A DNA stretch of 64,000 bases. It comes from Dechloromonas aromatica (nom. nud.) (lineage in GTDB: Bacteria > Pseudomonadota > Gammaproteobacteria > Burkholderiales > Rhodocyclaceae). Each line of letters opens with the position of its first letter. The first letter of the stretch is position 1. The notes under the pieces are model-generated. The model saw only the letters and a program-made list of their open reading frames with translations, was not told the DNA's origin and made no database searches. The stretch lies in NCBI GenBank assembly GCA_017848965.1, contig JAFIHA010000043.1:1-64000 (forward strand). The letters run 5' to 3'. The position numbers and the translations under genes are program-made. Of this stretch, positions 41,869 to 48,609 are shown in pieces.

Positions 41869-42054
41869 ATGTATGACCACGAAATCAGCAGCAGGGCGGA
41901 AGTTGTGATCGGACTGCTCAAGGAGGCACAGCAGCAGCACGACACCGCGCGCACGGAAACCGACCGGCAGTATTGGCGCGGCCGGCGTGACGGGCTGCAG
42001 TTCGCTCTGGAAACCATGAGCGGCCGCGACTACCTCGGCGGCGAGTTGCACTGA
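41869..42054 (+). CDS. Small acidic ICE protein
   Basis: A 61-residue, mostly helical protein (AEVVIGLLKEAQQQHDTARTE, RRDGLQFALETM). TTTGGAGAC precedes ATG 41869. It lies between two leader hairpins. No family recognised. Confidence 0.65.
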   Translation: MYDHEISSRAEVVIGLLKEAQQQHDTARTETDRQYWRGRRDGLQFALETMSGRDYLGGELH

Positions 42055-42080
42055 CAGCACGCCTCGTTTTTCAATCACCA

Positions 42081-42128
42081 CCCTTGCGGGGATCTCCCGC
42101 AAGGGGTTCTCCGCATCTCATTGGAGAA
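42081..42128 (+). promoter_or_regulatory. Hairpin and anti-Shine-Dalgarno in the C5-methyltransferase leader
   Basis: CCCTTGCGGG (42081-42090) pairs perfectly with CCCGCAAGGG (42096-42105) across a GATCT loop. Directly behind it TTCTCC (42107-42112) is complementary to the ribosome site GGAGAA (42123-42128). No pseudoknot motif is present. Confidence 0.5.
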
Positions 42129-42132
42129 TCAC

Positions 42133-43530
42133 ATGAAAGCAGTTTCCATTTTGAGTATGCGCACCAAGCGCGGTTCGCCTCATATCTGGGTCGAATCGAT
42201 TGCCACCGGCCGGGCCGGTTTCGAGCCTGGCGTGCGCTTTGCCGTTGAACGGCATGGCAACGGGGTCTTGCTCCGAGTCGCCGATGACGGCGAGCGCCGG
42301 GTCTCCCGCAAGGTTCGCGGACACGGCATCGTGCCGGTGATCGATATCAACTCGCGAAACGACCTGGCGCCGCTCGATGGCCATGAGTCCGCCCGGGTGG
42401 TTTTCGGTGACCGTCACATTTTCATTTCGCCGCTGGCCAGCGAACTGCGCCGGCGCCGCCGCTTGGTCCGCCTGCAGGCGCATCTGGCGAACGGCTGTCT
42501 CGAGACATCGAGCGTGGCAACCGGTGGTGGCGTGCTGTCTCATGCGCTGCATGCCGGGTTCCAGGATGTCGGGCTGCAGGCCATCTCGCTGCTGTCCAAC
42601 GAGATCCGAACGGACCTCGCTGAACATGCAATGATCCACAACGACGCCTTCTGCGACCAGACCATCATGGCCAACCTGCCCCTGCAGGAACTCGCCTTTG
42701 ATGATGAAGTCGTGCGGCGCTTGCCGGAGGTCGATATCGTCGATCTTGGCCTGCCCTGCAGCGGTGCTTCGAGGGCAGGGCGGACCAGCAACAAGATCGT
42801 CCTGCCTGAGCAACACCCGGCCGTCGGCCACCTCATTGCGCCCGCGATCGCGCTGTTGGCCAAGCTCAACCCGGTGGCGTGCGTGATGGAAAACGTGGTC
42901 GCCTACGCGAGCAGTGCGTCTGCAGCCGTTCTTCGGGGCTATCTCGCCGACATGGGGTATGACGTCCACGAGCGCGTGCTGTTGGGCACCGACTGGGGCG
43001 AACTGGAAGCCCGGCAGCGTTGGTTTCTGGTCGCTGTCACGAAGGGCATCCCGTTCGACTTTGACGCCCTGCAGCCCGGGGAGTATCCCGAGCGGCGTCT
43101 GGCGGATGTCATGGACGATATCCCGCTGGATGATCCTTGCTGGAGCCCCATGCAGTACCTCAAAGACAAAGAGGTGCGCGACCAGGCGGCGGGGAAGGGG
43201 TTCCGGATGCAGATTTACGACGGCAGCGAGCGGAGCATCTCGACCCTGACCAAGGGGATCGCGAAGCGCCGATCGACGGATCCATTTTTTTGTCATCCAG
43301 AGGATCCTGGCTTGTTGCGCTTGCCTACCGTGAGGGAGCATGCGCGCCTGAAGGGGATTCCCGAGCATCTGGTGTCTGGGCTGGGTCAGACCCTCGGGCA
43401 TGAGTTGTTGGGACAGAGCATCGTCTATCGCCCTGTCCGGGCCATCGCCTGTTTGCTGGGAGAGTCCTTGTTGGCCTTCAAGTCGGGGATCGTCGCGCCA
43501 GGCGGGCGGCGATTCAGGGCTGCAGCATGA
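42133..43530 (+). CDS. C5 cytosine DNA methyltransferase-like protein
   Basis: A 465-residue protein. Cytosine-C5 methyltransferase signatures appear: a glycine-rich SAM segment (TGGGVLSHALHAGF, about residue 130), the catalytic Pro-Cys GLPCSGAS at about 205-212, the ENV-type motif VMENVVAY at about 251-258 and QRWFLVAV at about 296. About 115 residues precede the catalytic core and form an extra N-terminal domain. No cognate restriction enzyme is adjacent, so it is an orphan, possibly for anti-restriction or ICE control. Confidence 0.82.
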   Translation: MKAVSILSMRTKRGSPHIWVESIATGRAGFEPGVRFAVERHGNGVLLRVADDGERRVSRKVRGHGIVPVIDINSRNDLAPLDGHESARVVFGDRHIFISPLASELRRRRRLVRLQAHLANGCLETSSVATGGGVLSHALHAGFQDVGLQAISLLSNEIRTDLAEHAMIHNDAFCDQTIMANLPLQELAFDDEVVRRLPEVDIVDLGLPCSGASRAGRTSNKIVLPEQHPAVGHLIAPAIALLAKLNPVACVMENVVAYASSASAAVLRGYLADMGYDVHERVLLGTDWGELEARQRWFLVAVTKGIPFDFDALQPGEYPERRLADVMDDIPLDDPCWSPMQYLKDKEVRDQAAGKGFRMQIYDGSERSISTLTKGIAKRRSTDPFFCHPEDPGLLRLPTVREHARLKGIPEHLVSGLGQTLGHELLGQSIVYRPVRAIACLLGESLLAFKSGIVAPGGRRFRAAA

Positions 43531-43649
43531 GGTGATCATTGATCCCGTTCCCCCTTGGCCTCGGCCGAGGGGGGCTTTTTCGAGGGTGGCGCGCCATCTT
43601 GGAAAAAGCTGATATTGGGTGCAAAATACCCATGCAATTTGAGTAGTGC

Positions 43650-43719
43650 CGTCGTCACGCAATGTGCGACGTCTGAATCCGATCAGCCCCTGCGATCGGA
43701 GCGGCCGCAAGGCTTGGGG
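43650..43719 (+). promoter_or_regulatory. Structured leader RNA, copy E (upstream of the 43804 gene)
   Basis: P0 is CGTCG(T)CA/TGCGACG with loop CGCAATG (43650-43671). Six nt later P1 is TCCGAT/ATCGGA (43678-43683 and 43695-43700), loop CAGCCCCTGCG. P2 is GGCC-GCAA-GGCT (43703-43714); GGGG at 43716-43719. Both P0 and P1 differ from copy D by compensating base-pair changes, which is strong support for a conserved RNA fold. Confidence 0.82.
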
Positions 43720-43741
43720 CTTTTTCAGCATTTACCCACTC

Positions 43742-43798
43742 GGGAGACCACTTCCCGATTGGGGATCGTGCCGTCTCCTTTTTTTGACGAAAGGAGAC
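43742..43798 (+). promoter_or_regulatory. Terminator and anti-Shine-Dalgarno switch, copy E
   Basis: GGAGAC (43743-43748) pairs with GTCTCC (43773-43778), followed by TTTTTTT. The overlapping GTCTCCTT (43773-43780) pairs perfectly with AAGGAGAC (43791-43798), the ribosome site. Compared with copy D, GGGAGAT, ATCTCCC and AGGAGAT have all changed T to C or A to G together, so all three strands co-vary. Confidence 0.7.
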
Positions 43799-43803
43799 AT
43801 CCT

Positions 43804-44316
43804 ATGAAGTATCAGGAGTTCGATGTGCCGCCGCCCTTCGAGCGCATTGCGTTCGGAAAGCATGTTCTGGCGAAGCCGTCTGGCTTGCCTCGCTGGTCGA
43901 ACGCACAGGAACCGCCGCCTATCGACGCGATCGTTGATGTCACGACGAACCGCATCGGACTGGCCAGAGTAATCAAATACTTTGTCGAGTCTGGCTATCT
44001 CGGTCTGTTGGTCAAGCCCATCGACCCCCCGGCATGGTTCATCACACAGAACGGTTTTGACGCCACGGCGCATGTCTTTGGGGCAGAAATCCAGATCGGT
44101 GACTATGCCGAACCGGAATTGAACGCTCCAAGCCAGGCACAGTTGGCCGCTCTGCAACGGTTCGCCACCAGGAACGGGCGTCGTTGGAAAGTCATGCTGC
44201 TGCAAGCCTGGGGCAGTGGGGCCGACGAGAAGGAAACGGACGGCCCGCTGCTACGCCAGGTCCGCAATCAGTTTGGCTCGGACTGGCTGTGTACAGCCTG
44301 CAGGATCCGCCCGTAG
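43804..44316 (+). CDS. Unrecognised ICE protein
   Basis: A 170-residue protein with AAGGAGACATCC before ATG 43804. Basic C-terminus (GRRWKVMLLQAWGSGAD, RQVRNQFGSDWL). The C-terminal segment looks like a short conserved ICE domain of about 50 residues, but I do not recognise a named family. The frame continues upstream through the leader; that extension overlaps the structured RNA and is not taken. Confidence 0.65.
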   Translation: MKYQEFDVPPPFERIAFGKHVLAKPSGLPRWSNAQEPPPIDAIVDVTTNRIGLARVIKYFVESGYLGLLVKPIDPPAWFITQNGFDATAHVFGAEIQIGDYAEPELNAPSQAQLAALQRFATRNGRRWKVMLLQAWGSGADEKETDGPLLRQVRNQFGSDWLCTACRIRP

Positions 44317-44355
44317 TCATCGGGCACGGGTATTTTCAGTTCAACAACCCAGTAC

Positions 44356-44417
44356 GGGAGATTTCGTTTCCCGTCCGGGTGCGATCTCCCTCTTTTTAAT
44401 TCTCGAAAGGAGTTCGC
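44356..44417 (+). promoter_or_regulatory. Terminator and anti-Shine-Dalgarno switch without pseudoknot (copy F)
   Basis: GGGAGAT (44356-44362) pairs with ATCTCCC (44384-44390), then TCTTTTTAATT. TGCGATCTCC (44380-44389) pairs with GGAGTTCGCA (44409-44418) at 9 of 10 positions. The block TGCGATCTCC is identical to copies A and D. Upstream there is only a hairpin GCCCG/CGGGC (44309-44325) across the preceding stop codon, possibly a decayed relic of the pseudoknot. Confidence 0.62.
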
Positions 44418-44636
44418 ATGTATTTCCAGAGCCAAGCGGAATATTTGGCTTACCACTCGCCTGCTCAACGCGCCGAGCGTGCAGCACAGGCAGAGCGGCA
44501 GTCTTCGCTGACCGTGGGCAGCGCGCTGTTGTTGTTCAACGATGGTGACGTGAGCGGTGCGCGCCAGGTGCTGTTCGATGGTGGCATTTCTGACGAGGGC
44601 ATCGCTGAGTACCTGCGTCAATGGGGTGCGGAGTAG
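44418..44636 (+). CDS. Small ICE protein
   Basis: A 72-residue protein with AAAGGAG before ATG 44418. Composition is Ala/Glu/Gln-rich and helical (SPAQRAERAAQAERQ), ending IAEYLRQWGAE. No family recognised. Confidence 0.65.
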   Translation: MYFQSQAEYLAYHSPAQRAERAAQAERQSSLTVGSALLLFNDGDVSGARQVLFDGGISDEGIAEYLRQWGAE

Positions 44637-44674
44637 CTTTCTGGCCCTTGAAATGCCGTGGCATCGAATATATA

Positions 44675-44689
44675 TTGGATATATACCAA
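44675..44689. promoter_or_regulatory. Palindromic AT-rich operator candidate of the toxin-antitoxin pair
   Basis: TTGG and CCAA flank a self-complementary TATATA-type core, in the AT-rich run that starts at 44667. It is 20 bp before the antitoxin-like start, where toxin-antitoxin operons normally carry their autoregulatory operator. Confidence 0.45.
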
Positions 44690-44708
44690 TCACCTCGGAG
44701 CCACGGCG

Positions 44709-44978
44709 ATGTCTGCAAATCTGTTGTTGAAATTTCGTTCAAAAGACACGTCCTTTGGGGTTTCGCGAGAAACCCTGAAGGCGCTTTCCAAGGAGCTCGA
44801 CATGGCTGAAACCGCTGTCGTACATATTGCTTTGGCGAACTTCGCAAAAGCAACCCTGCCGGCCTATGAGGCAGATGACGGCCCGCTGATGGAATCGGAT
44901 ATTGACCGGCTGAAACAGTCCGCTCTTTCGAAGATGCCGCAAGGGCGCTTGCTGAGCAAAAAGTCGTTAGTTGGTTGA
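44709..44978 (+). CDS. Putative antitoxin of a PemK/MazF-type module
   Basis: An 89-residue protein that precedes the toxin gene by 9 nt. The N-terminal half resembles a small DNA-binding domain (SFGVSRETLKALSKELDM), the C-terminal half is polar and probably wraps the toxin. TCGGAG lies upstream. Family not identified; the role is inferred from the partner. Confidence 0.65.
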   Translation: MSANLLLKFRSKDTSFGVSRETLKALSKELDMAETAVVHIALANFAKATLPAYEADDGPLMESDIDRLKQSALSKMPQGRLLSKKSLVG

Positions 44979-44987
44979 GGAGGGGCT

Positions 44988-45389
44988 ATGTGGCCAGCAC
45001 CCGAGCCGGGAGATATCGTCTGGTGTCGTTTTCCGGAAAGACCTCGTGATGTTCCTGGCCCTAAACCGCGACCGGCATTAGTGCTCGAAGTCAGCCAGTA
45101 TGAAGATGGCCACCTGCTAAAAGTGGCCTACGGCACGTCCAAGAAGGTCAATCAGCTAATGGCGGGTGAGTTCGCCATTTGCAAAATGGCGAATCCACTC
45201 GCGTATCAACTGGCTGGCCTTGCCCTCGATACCAAATTCGATCTTCGCACCGTGGTCGAAATCCCATGGGATGAACTGTTTTTTGCCGTCCCTCCACGGC
45301 CGGAACATGGGCAACACCCTAAGCTGGGTGTTTTGCACCCGAGTTTGGTCAAAGTAGTGGCCAGCGCATTGCGCGCGATTTCAAAGTAA
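44988..45389 (+). CDS. PemK/MazF-like toxin
   Basis: A 133-residue protein with the PemK/MazF fold pattern: PEPGDIVWCRFPERP at the N-terminus, PGPKPRPALVLEV and a C-terminal helix. These are sequence-specific endoribonucleases that stall translation. With the preceding antitoxin it would stabilise the ICE. A GAGG ribosome site lies just before ATG 44988. Confidence 0.78.
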   Translation: MWPAPEPGDIVWCRFPERPRDVPGPKPRPALVLEVSQYEDGHLLKVAYGTSKKVNQLMAGEFAICKMANPLAYQLAGLALDTKFDLRTVVEIPWDELFFAVPPRPEHGQHPKLGVLHPSLVKVVASALRAISK

Positions 45390-45398
45390 GTCTCACAC

Positions 45399-45465
45399 GA
45401 CCGGCTCCCTCGCGGGGCCGGTCCAATTTCATATTTACCACCCTTGCGGGACTGTGCCCGCCAGG
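45399..45465 (+). terminator. Two tandem hairpins between toxin and DUF2786 genes
   Basis: GACCGGC (45399-45405) pairs with GCCGGTC (45417-45423). A second hairpin CACCCTTGCGGG / CCCGCCAGGGTG follows at about 45439-45468. The first looks like a terminator with weak T-run; the second resembles the stem in the C5-methyltransferase leader (CCCTTGCGGG). Confidence 0.5.
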
Positions 45466-45498
45466 GTGCCGTTCCGCGTTAATTCTGGAGAAACCACC

Positions 45499-46233
45499 AT
45501 GAATAACGAGCTTGAACGGATCATCGACAAGGTCAAGAAGTGTATGGCTCTGTCGACGTCGGACAATCCCAATGAGGCCGCCGCCGCGTTGCGCCAGGCG
45601 CAGGCCTTGATGCGAAAATATGGCCTCGATGAGGCTGGCCTTGTTGCTTCTGAGGTTGGCTCGGCCGACGTTGATTATGCCTCAGACAATGGCACTAGGC
45701 CGCCGGCCTGGGAGTCGATGTTGGTGACGCTGGTGGGGAAGGCTTTCGGTTGTCAGGGGATGTTCGTACCTGGTGCGAAAGTGAACGGCCGTCGCGCCGG
45801 CGGCGTCTATCGCTATCTCGGGATCGCCGCGCAGGCCACCATGGCTGCGCATACGGCGACCGTGCTGTTGCGGCTATTGCGGACGTCTCGGCTGTCACAT
45901 GCGAAGCAATTGCGCAACGAGGCGAAAGCGGAAGGCTGGAAGGCGACGAAAGCCGAAGAACGCTCTGCCGCCGATGCCTTTTGCTTGGGGTGGCTGATGG
46001 CGGTTCAAAAGCAAGTAGTGGCATTCGCGAACCCGCCGGCGATCGAGCAGGCCATCCAACGCCAATTGATTGAGAAAACCAAGGGCCGAACCGCGAAGGC
46101 AGCGCCTGGCCGCATCAACCAGTTCGACCAATCGTCTGTTGCCGATGGCTGCAAAGCTGGCGGCGATGTGCGGTTGCATCGACCGGTGGAGGCCGCAGGT
46201 AATCCTCAGCGCGCTCTGTCATACCGTGGATAG
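45499..46233 (+). CDS. DUF2786-domain protein
   Basis: A 244-residue protein. The first 45 residues are the DUF2786 domain (KVKKCMALSTSDNPNEAAAALRQAQALMRKYGL). The rest is a helical region with many Arg/Lys residues. DUF2786 proteins are frequent on plasmids and phages; function is unknown. TCTGGAG precedes ATG 45499. Confidence 0.82.
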   Translation: MNNELERIIDKVKKCMALSTSDNPNEAAAALRQAQALMRKYGLDEAGLVASEVGSADVDYASDNGTRPPAWESMLVTLVGKAFGCQGMFVPGAKVNGRRAGGVYRYLGIAAQATMAAHTATVLLRLLRTSRLSHAKQLRNEAKAEGWKATKAEERSAADAFCLGWLMAVQKQVVAFANPPAIEQAIQRQLIEKTKGRTAKAAPGRINQFDQSSVADGCKAGGDVRLHRPVEAAGNPQRALSYRG

Positions 46234-46642
46234 GTGGACAGCGAACTCGGCACCATCGCTCCATGCGGCTCTGGCAGCAATGCCGAAGGAGTCCAGGGAT
46301 CGCCTGGTGCGCTGGGCGCTAACTGCGTCAAAGCGCGATCCTCGGGTGAGCCCTGCTTATCTCGACAAGCTGATGGCACCGTCGGGGCCGGGCAGGGCGC
46401 GCTATCGTGGCGTCGTGTGTGTCGTTGATGGTGTCGTCTACTACCGGGAAAGTTCGCGGCCGTTTGACGACCACGGAAAGCCCGGCAGCCTGTTGCTGCC
46501 CAAGTGGCGGAAATGGGCGGCAAAGGCATCCGTCCAGCACAAGGCGTCCCTGCAGACGCTGATCTATCCGCTGCCTGGCTACTGGGTGGAGTGGGAAGTC
46601 CTTGGTGCATGTGAAGCGTTGGGAATCTCTGCTATTGACTGA
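46226..46642 (+). CDS. Unrecognised ICE protein (start uncertain)
   Basis: A 138-residue reading from GTG 46226, overlapping the DUF2786 stop by 8 nt; the frame is open further upstream, so the true start is uncertain. The C-terminal region (YRGVVCVVDGVVYYRESSR, LQTLIYPLPGYWVEWEVLG) looks like a real beta-rich domain. No family recognised. A strong terminator follows. Confidence 0.55.
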   Translation: MDRWTANSAPSLHAALAAMPKESRDRLVRWALTASKRDPRVSPAYLDKLMAPSGPGRARYRGVVCVVDGVVYYRESSRPFDDHGKPGSLLLPKWRKWAAKASVQHKASLQTLIYPLPGYWVEWEVLGACEALGISAID

Positions 46643-46659
46643 ATTGTTGAAAATCTTAG

Positions 46660-46695
46660 CCCCCGACATCTTAGTGAGGATGTCGGGGGTTTTTC
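46660..46695 (+). terminator. Strong rho-independent terminator
   Basis: CCCCCGACATC (46660-46670) pairs perfectly with GATGTCGGGGG (46679-46689) across an 8-nt loop, followed by TTTTTCTTTT. It marks the end of the ICE small-gene block and separates it from the cargo that begins with the LysM protein. Confidence 0.85.
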
Positions 46696-46755
46696 TTTTA
46701 GTCTTATACCGATGTACTATTGAAAGATGGAAGGTTATCTGACGAAAAGGGCAAC

Positions 46756-47493
46756 ATGGCTAAGCAAACACAACCGAAGACGGGATTTGAGAAGTGGCAA
46801 CACGGCATCAACAAGGCCGTCGATGATGATAAGTGGAACTTTTGGGATTGCGAAATACAGAGCGCAGTTGACGAGTACAACTTGCATCTTGCAAGTACGC
46901 CAGGCTACACCCCTCTGAACTGGCGACTTATCAAGGCGATGATCTGGGTCGAAACGGGTGCAGAAAGCAATAAATGGAAGTCGAACCCGATCCAAATCGG
47001 CAACCCGGGAGATCCCGGCTTGCGAGCCTTGTTAGTCGGAAATGAAGGAGGAGAATTGATTGTCCCCCCGGCCTTGAAAGTTCGCCTGACCGAAGCTACG
47101 GTCGCAATCAATCCAGCACACAACATCAGAGCTGGGATCGGCTACCTGCTGATGCGGACGGCAAAATACGCTGTCAAGAGCATTGCAGATTCCGATACCG
47201 GCATCTACACGGTGACGGTGCGGGCAGGGGATAGCCTAACTAAAATTGCCAAGGAGAACGGCAGCACCATCGAAGTGGTACAAAAACTCAATCCCAATGC
47301 GAAAGCTTTGGCACCAGGCCAGACCTTGAAATACCAGAAGGCTGCCCTGAAAAAGATCATCGTCGGCTGGAAGTCGATTTCGACATCGAGCATTGCGACA
47401 AGCTACAACGTCGGGGACCCGATGTACGCGAAAAAACTTGATTACGCCTTGGCATTGATTCGGAAGGGCAAGGTAGCGGTATGCGAACATTAA
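46756..47493 (+). CDS. LysM protein with lysozyme-like domain, candidate wall-degrading toxin
   Basis: A 245-residue protein without signal peptide. Residues about 55-140 resemble a lysozyme/transglycosylase-type fold: a helix with the likely catalytic Glu66 in AMIWVETGAE, then PIQIGNPGDPG. Residues about 150-193 are a LysM wall-binding domain (VTVRAGDSLTKIAKENG, LNPNAKALAPGQTLKY). The next gene overlaps by 13 nt and encodes an exported protein, as for a toxin with a periplasmic immunity partner. Delivery route is not shown; T6SS export is plausible but not proven. Confidence 0.72.
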   Translation: MAKQTQPKTGFEKWQHGINKAVDDDKWNFWDCEIQSAVDEYNLHLASTPGYTPLNWRLIKAMIWVETGAESNKWKSNPIQIGNPGDPGLRALLVGNEGGELIVPPALKVRLTEATVAINPAHNIRAGIGYLLMRTAKYAVKSIADSDTGIYTVTVRAGDSLTKIAKENGSTIEVVQKLNPNAKALAPGQTLKYQKAALKKIIVGWKSISTSSIATSYNVGDPMYAKKLDYALALIRKGKVAVCEH

Positions 47494-47900
47494 ATGCCAT
47501 ATTGCTATTGTTGGCGATTGGAAGCCAGCCTGGCGTGGTGAGCGCTGCTGACAAGGCATTTGTCGGTGTTTTTGAGGGAACGGGCAGGGCTTGTTCTGGT
47601 GCGTTGTTTGTGCGTTCCAAGACCCTTGAGTGGAATTCCACCTATAGCATCTGTAAATCGACTCGCTACGAAGTTTTGGAGCAAGAAGTCAGCGACGGAC
47701 ACGAGCGAATCGTTTTTCGCTTGAAAAATCGAAGCAAGCAATGCCGGTTTGAGGTTGTTGAAGTTGAGCATGTCAGCGATTACAACTGGAATGTCAGCGG
47801 TTACCCGAACCTGGAAGGCTTCGAGAATAGGAATTTACCGGGCTGGAAAAACTCCCCGTTACCAGAGCGACAAACGTTCTCATGCCCAATGACAAAATAG
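47481..47900 (+). CDS. Exported protein, candidate immunity partner of the LysM toxin
   Basis: A 139-residue protein with a signal peptide (MRTLNAILLLLAIGSQPG, cleavage near VSA). The mature part contains four cysteines and beta-type segments (RACSGALFVRSKTLEW). Position, overlap and periplasmic export match immunity proteins that protect against muramidase toxins. The sequence itself belongs to no family I recognise. Confidence 0.6.
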   Translation: MRTLNAILLLLAIGSQPGVVSAADKAFVGVFEGTGRACSGALFVRSKTLEWNSTYSICKSTRYEVLEQEVSDGHERIVFRLKNRSKQCRFEVVEVEHVSDYNWNVSGYPNLEGFENRNLPGWKNSPLPERQTFSCPMTK

Positions 47901-47922
47901 TGACACCCTTGAAAGGAAGAAT

Positions 47923-48441
47923 GTGAAGCCTGTTTATTTCCCTGGAAACATGGGGCAGCCCTGCAAGGCGCTCTGCGGCATTGCTCTGGGCGTTGATGGT
48001 TCATTCGCTCATGCAACCATCGTGGTTTATCAAGGGCCGCAGCATATGCCAGCAACCTCGATACTGAATGCTGCGCATGGGCTCAACATAATCTTGAACA
48101 GCGTCCTGGACAACGATTTGCGAGGGGTGCGCGTCGAGTTCGTCAGCTTCGTTGCCGTCCTTGAGCTAGAGCATGGACGCCTTGAAGCACGTGATTTTCC
48201 GATAAACGTCGATATCGACGACTACATTGCACGAGGCAACCGTTACGACGTCTCACAGGTGCCCGCTGATGGCCCGGGAGGGGCGTTGCTTAACCTGATT
48301 GGCAAGGGCGACAAGCGTTATAGTTTTTGGTCCGGCGATGTCGTGGGCGGATGCGCCAGATTTTTCCTTGAACATGAGAAGGTTCAAGGAGTAACGCAGG
48401 CCGAGGCTGCTACGCTGTTGGAAAAGGCAGGCCTGAACTGA
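47923..48441 (+). CDS. Unrecognised protein downstream of the toxin pair
   Basis: A 172-residue protein that starts at GTG 47923 with AAAGGAAG upstream. No signal peptide. Mixed fold with IVVYQGPQHMP and ARGNRYDVSQVPADGPGG. It may be part of the same operon as the two genes before it. Function unknown. Confidence 0.6.
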   Translation: MKPVYFPGNMGQPCKALCGIALGVDGSFAHATIVVYQGPQHMPATSILNAAHGLNIILNSVLDNDLRGVRVEFVSFVAVLELEHGRLEARDFPINVDIDDYIARGNRYDVSQVPADGPGGALLNLIGKGDKRYSFWSGDVVGGCARFFLEHEKVQGVTQAEAATLLEKAGLN

Positions 48442-48550
48442 TCTTGGTTTTTGTCTCTGCTTGTCGTTTTCAGAAAGGTTGCTCGGTGGCAACGAGGTCG
48501 GCTGGTTTCTCAAGGGTATGCCCTTGACGAACCGCCGTGTTCTGGTACTG

Positions 48551-48567
48551 TTTGGTTGCAAACCAAA
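48551..48567. promoter_or_regulatory. Perfect palindrome upstream of the recombinase gene
   Basis: TTTGGTT-GCA-AACCAAA, 7-bp arms, 43 nt before the recombinase start and overlapping its probable promoter region. Such a site could be an operator or a recombinase-binding half-site pair. Confidence 0.5.
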
Positions 48568-48609
48568 CCCAAAATAAACTGGTTCGCGCATTGAACCCAA
48601 AGAGTACCA

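Noticed and set aside
42118-43731. 537-codon minus-strand frame over the C5 methyltransferase
   Set aside because: Mirror of a gene with clear catalytic motifs on the + strand; ends cross leader RNA copy E.
46070-46225. Extended N-terminus of the 46226 gene
   Set aside because: This part is a shadow of the DUF2786 gene in another frame and is composition-wise unlike a protein start.
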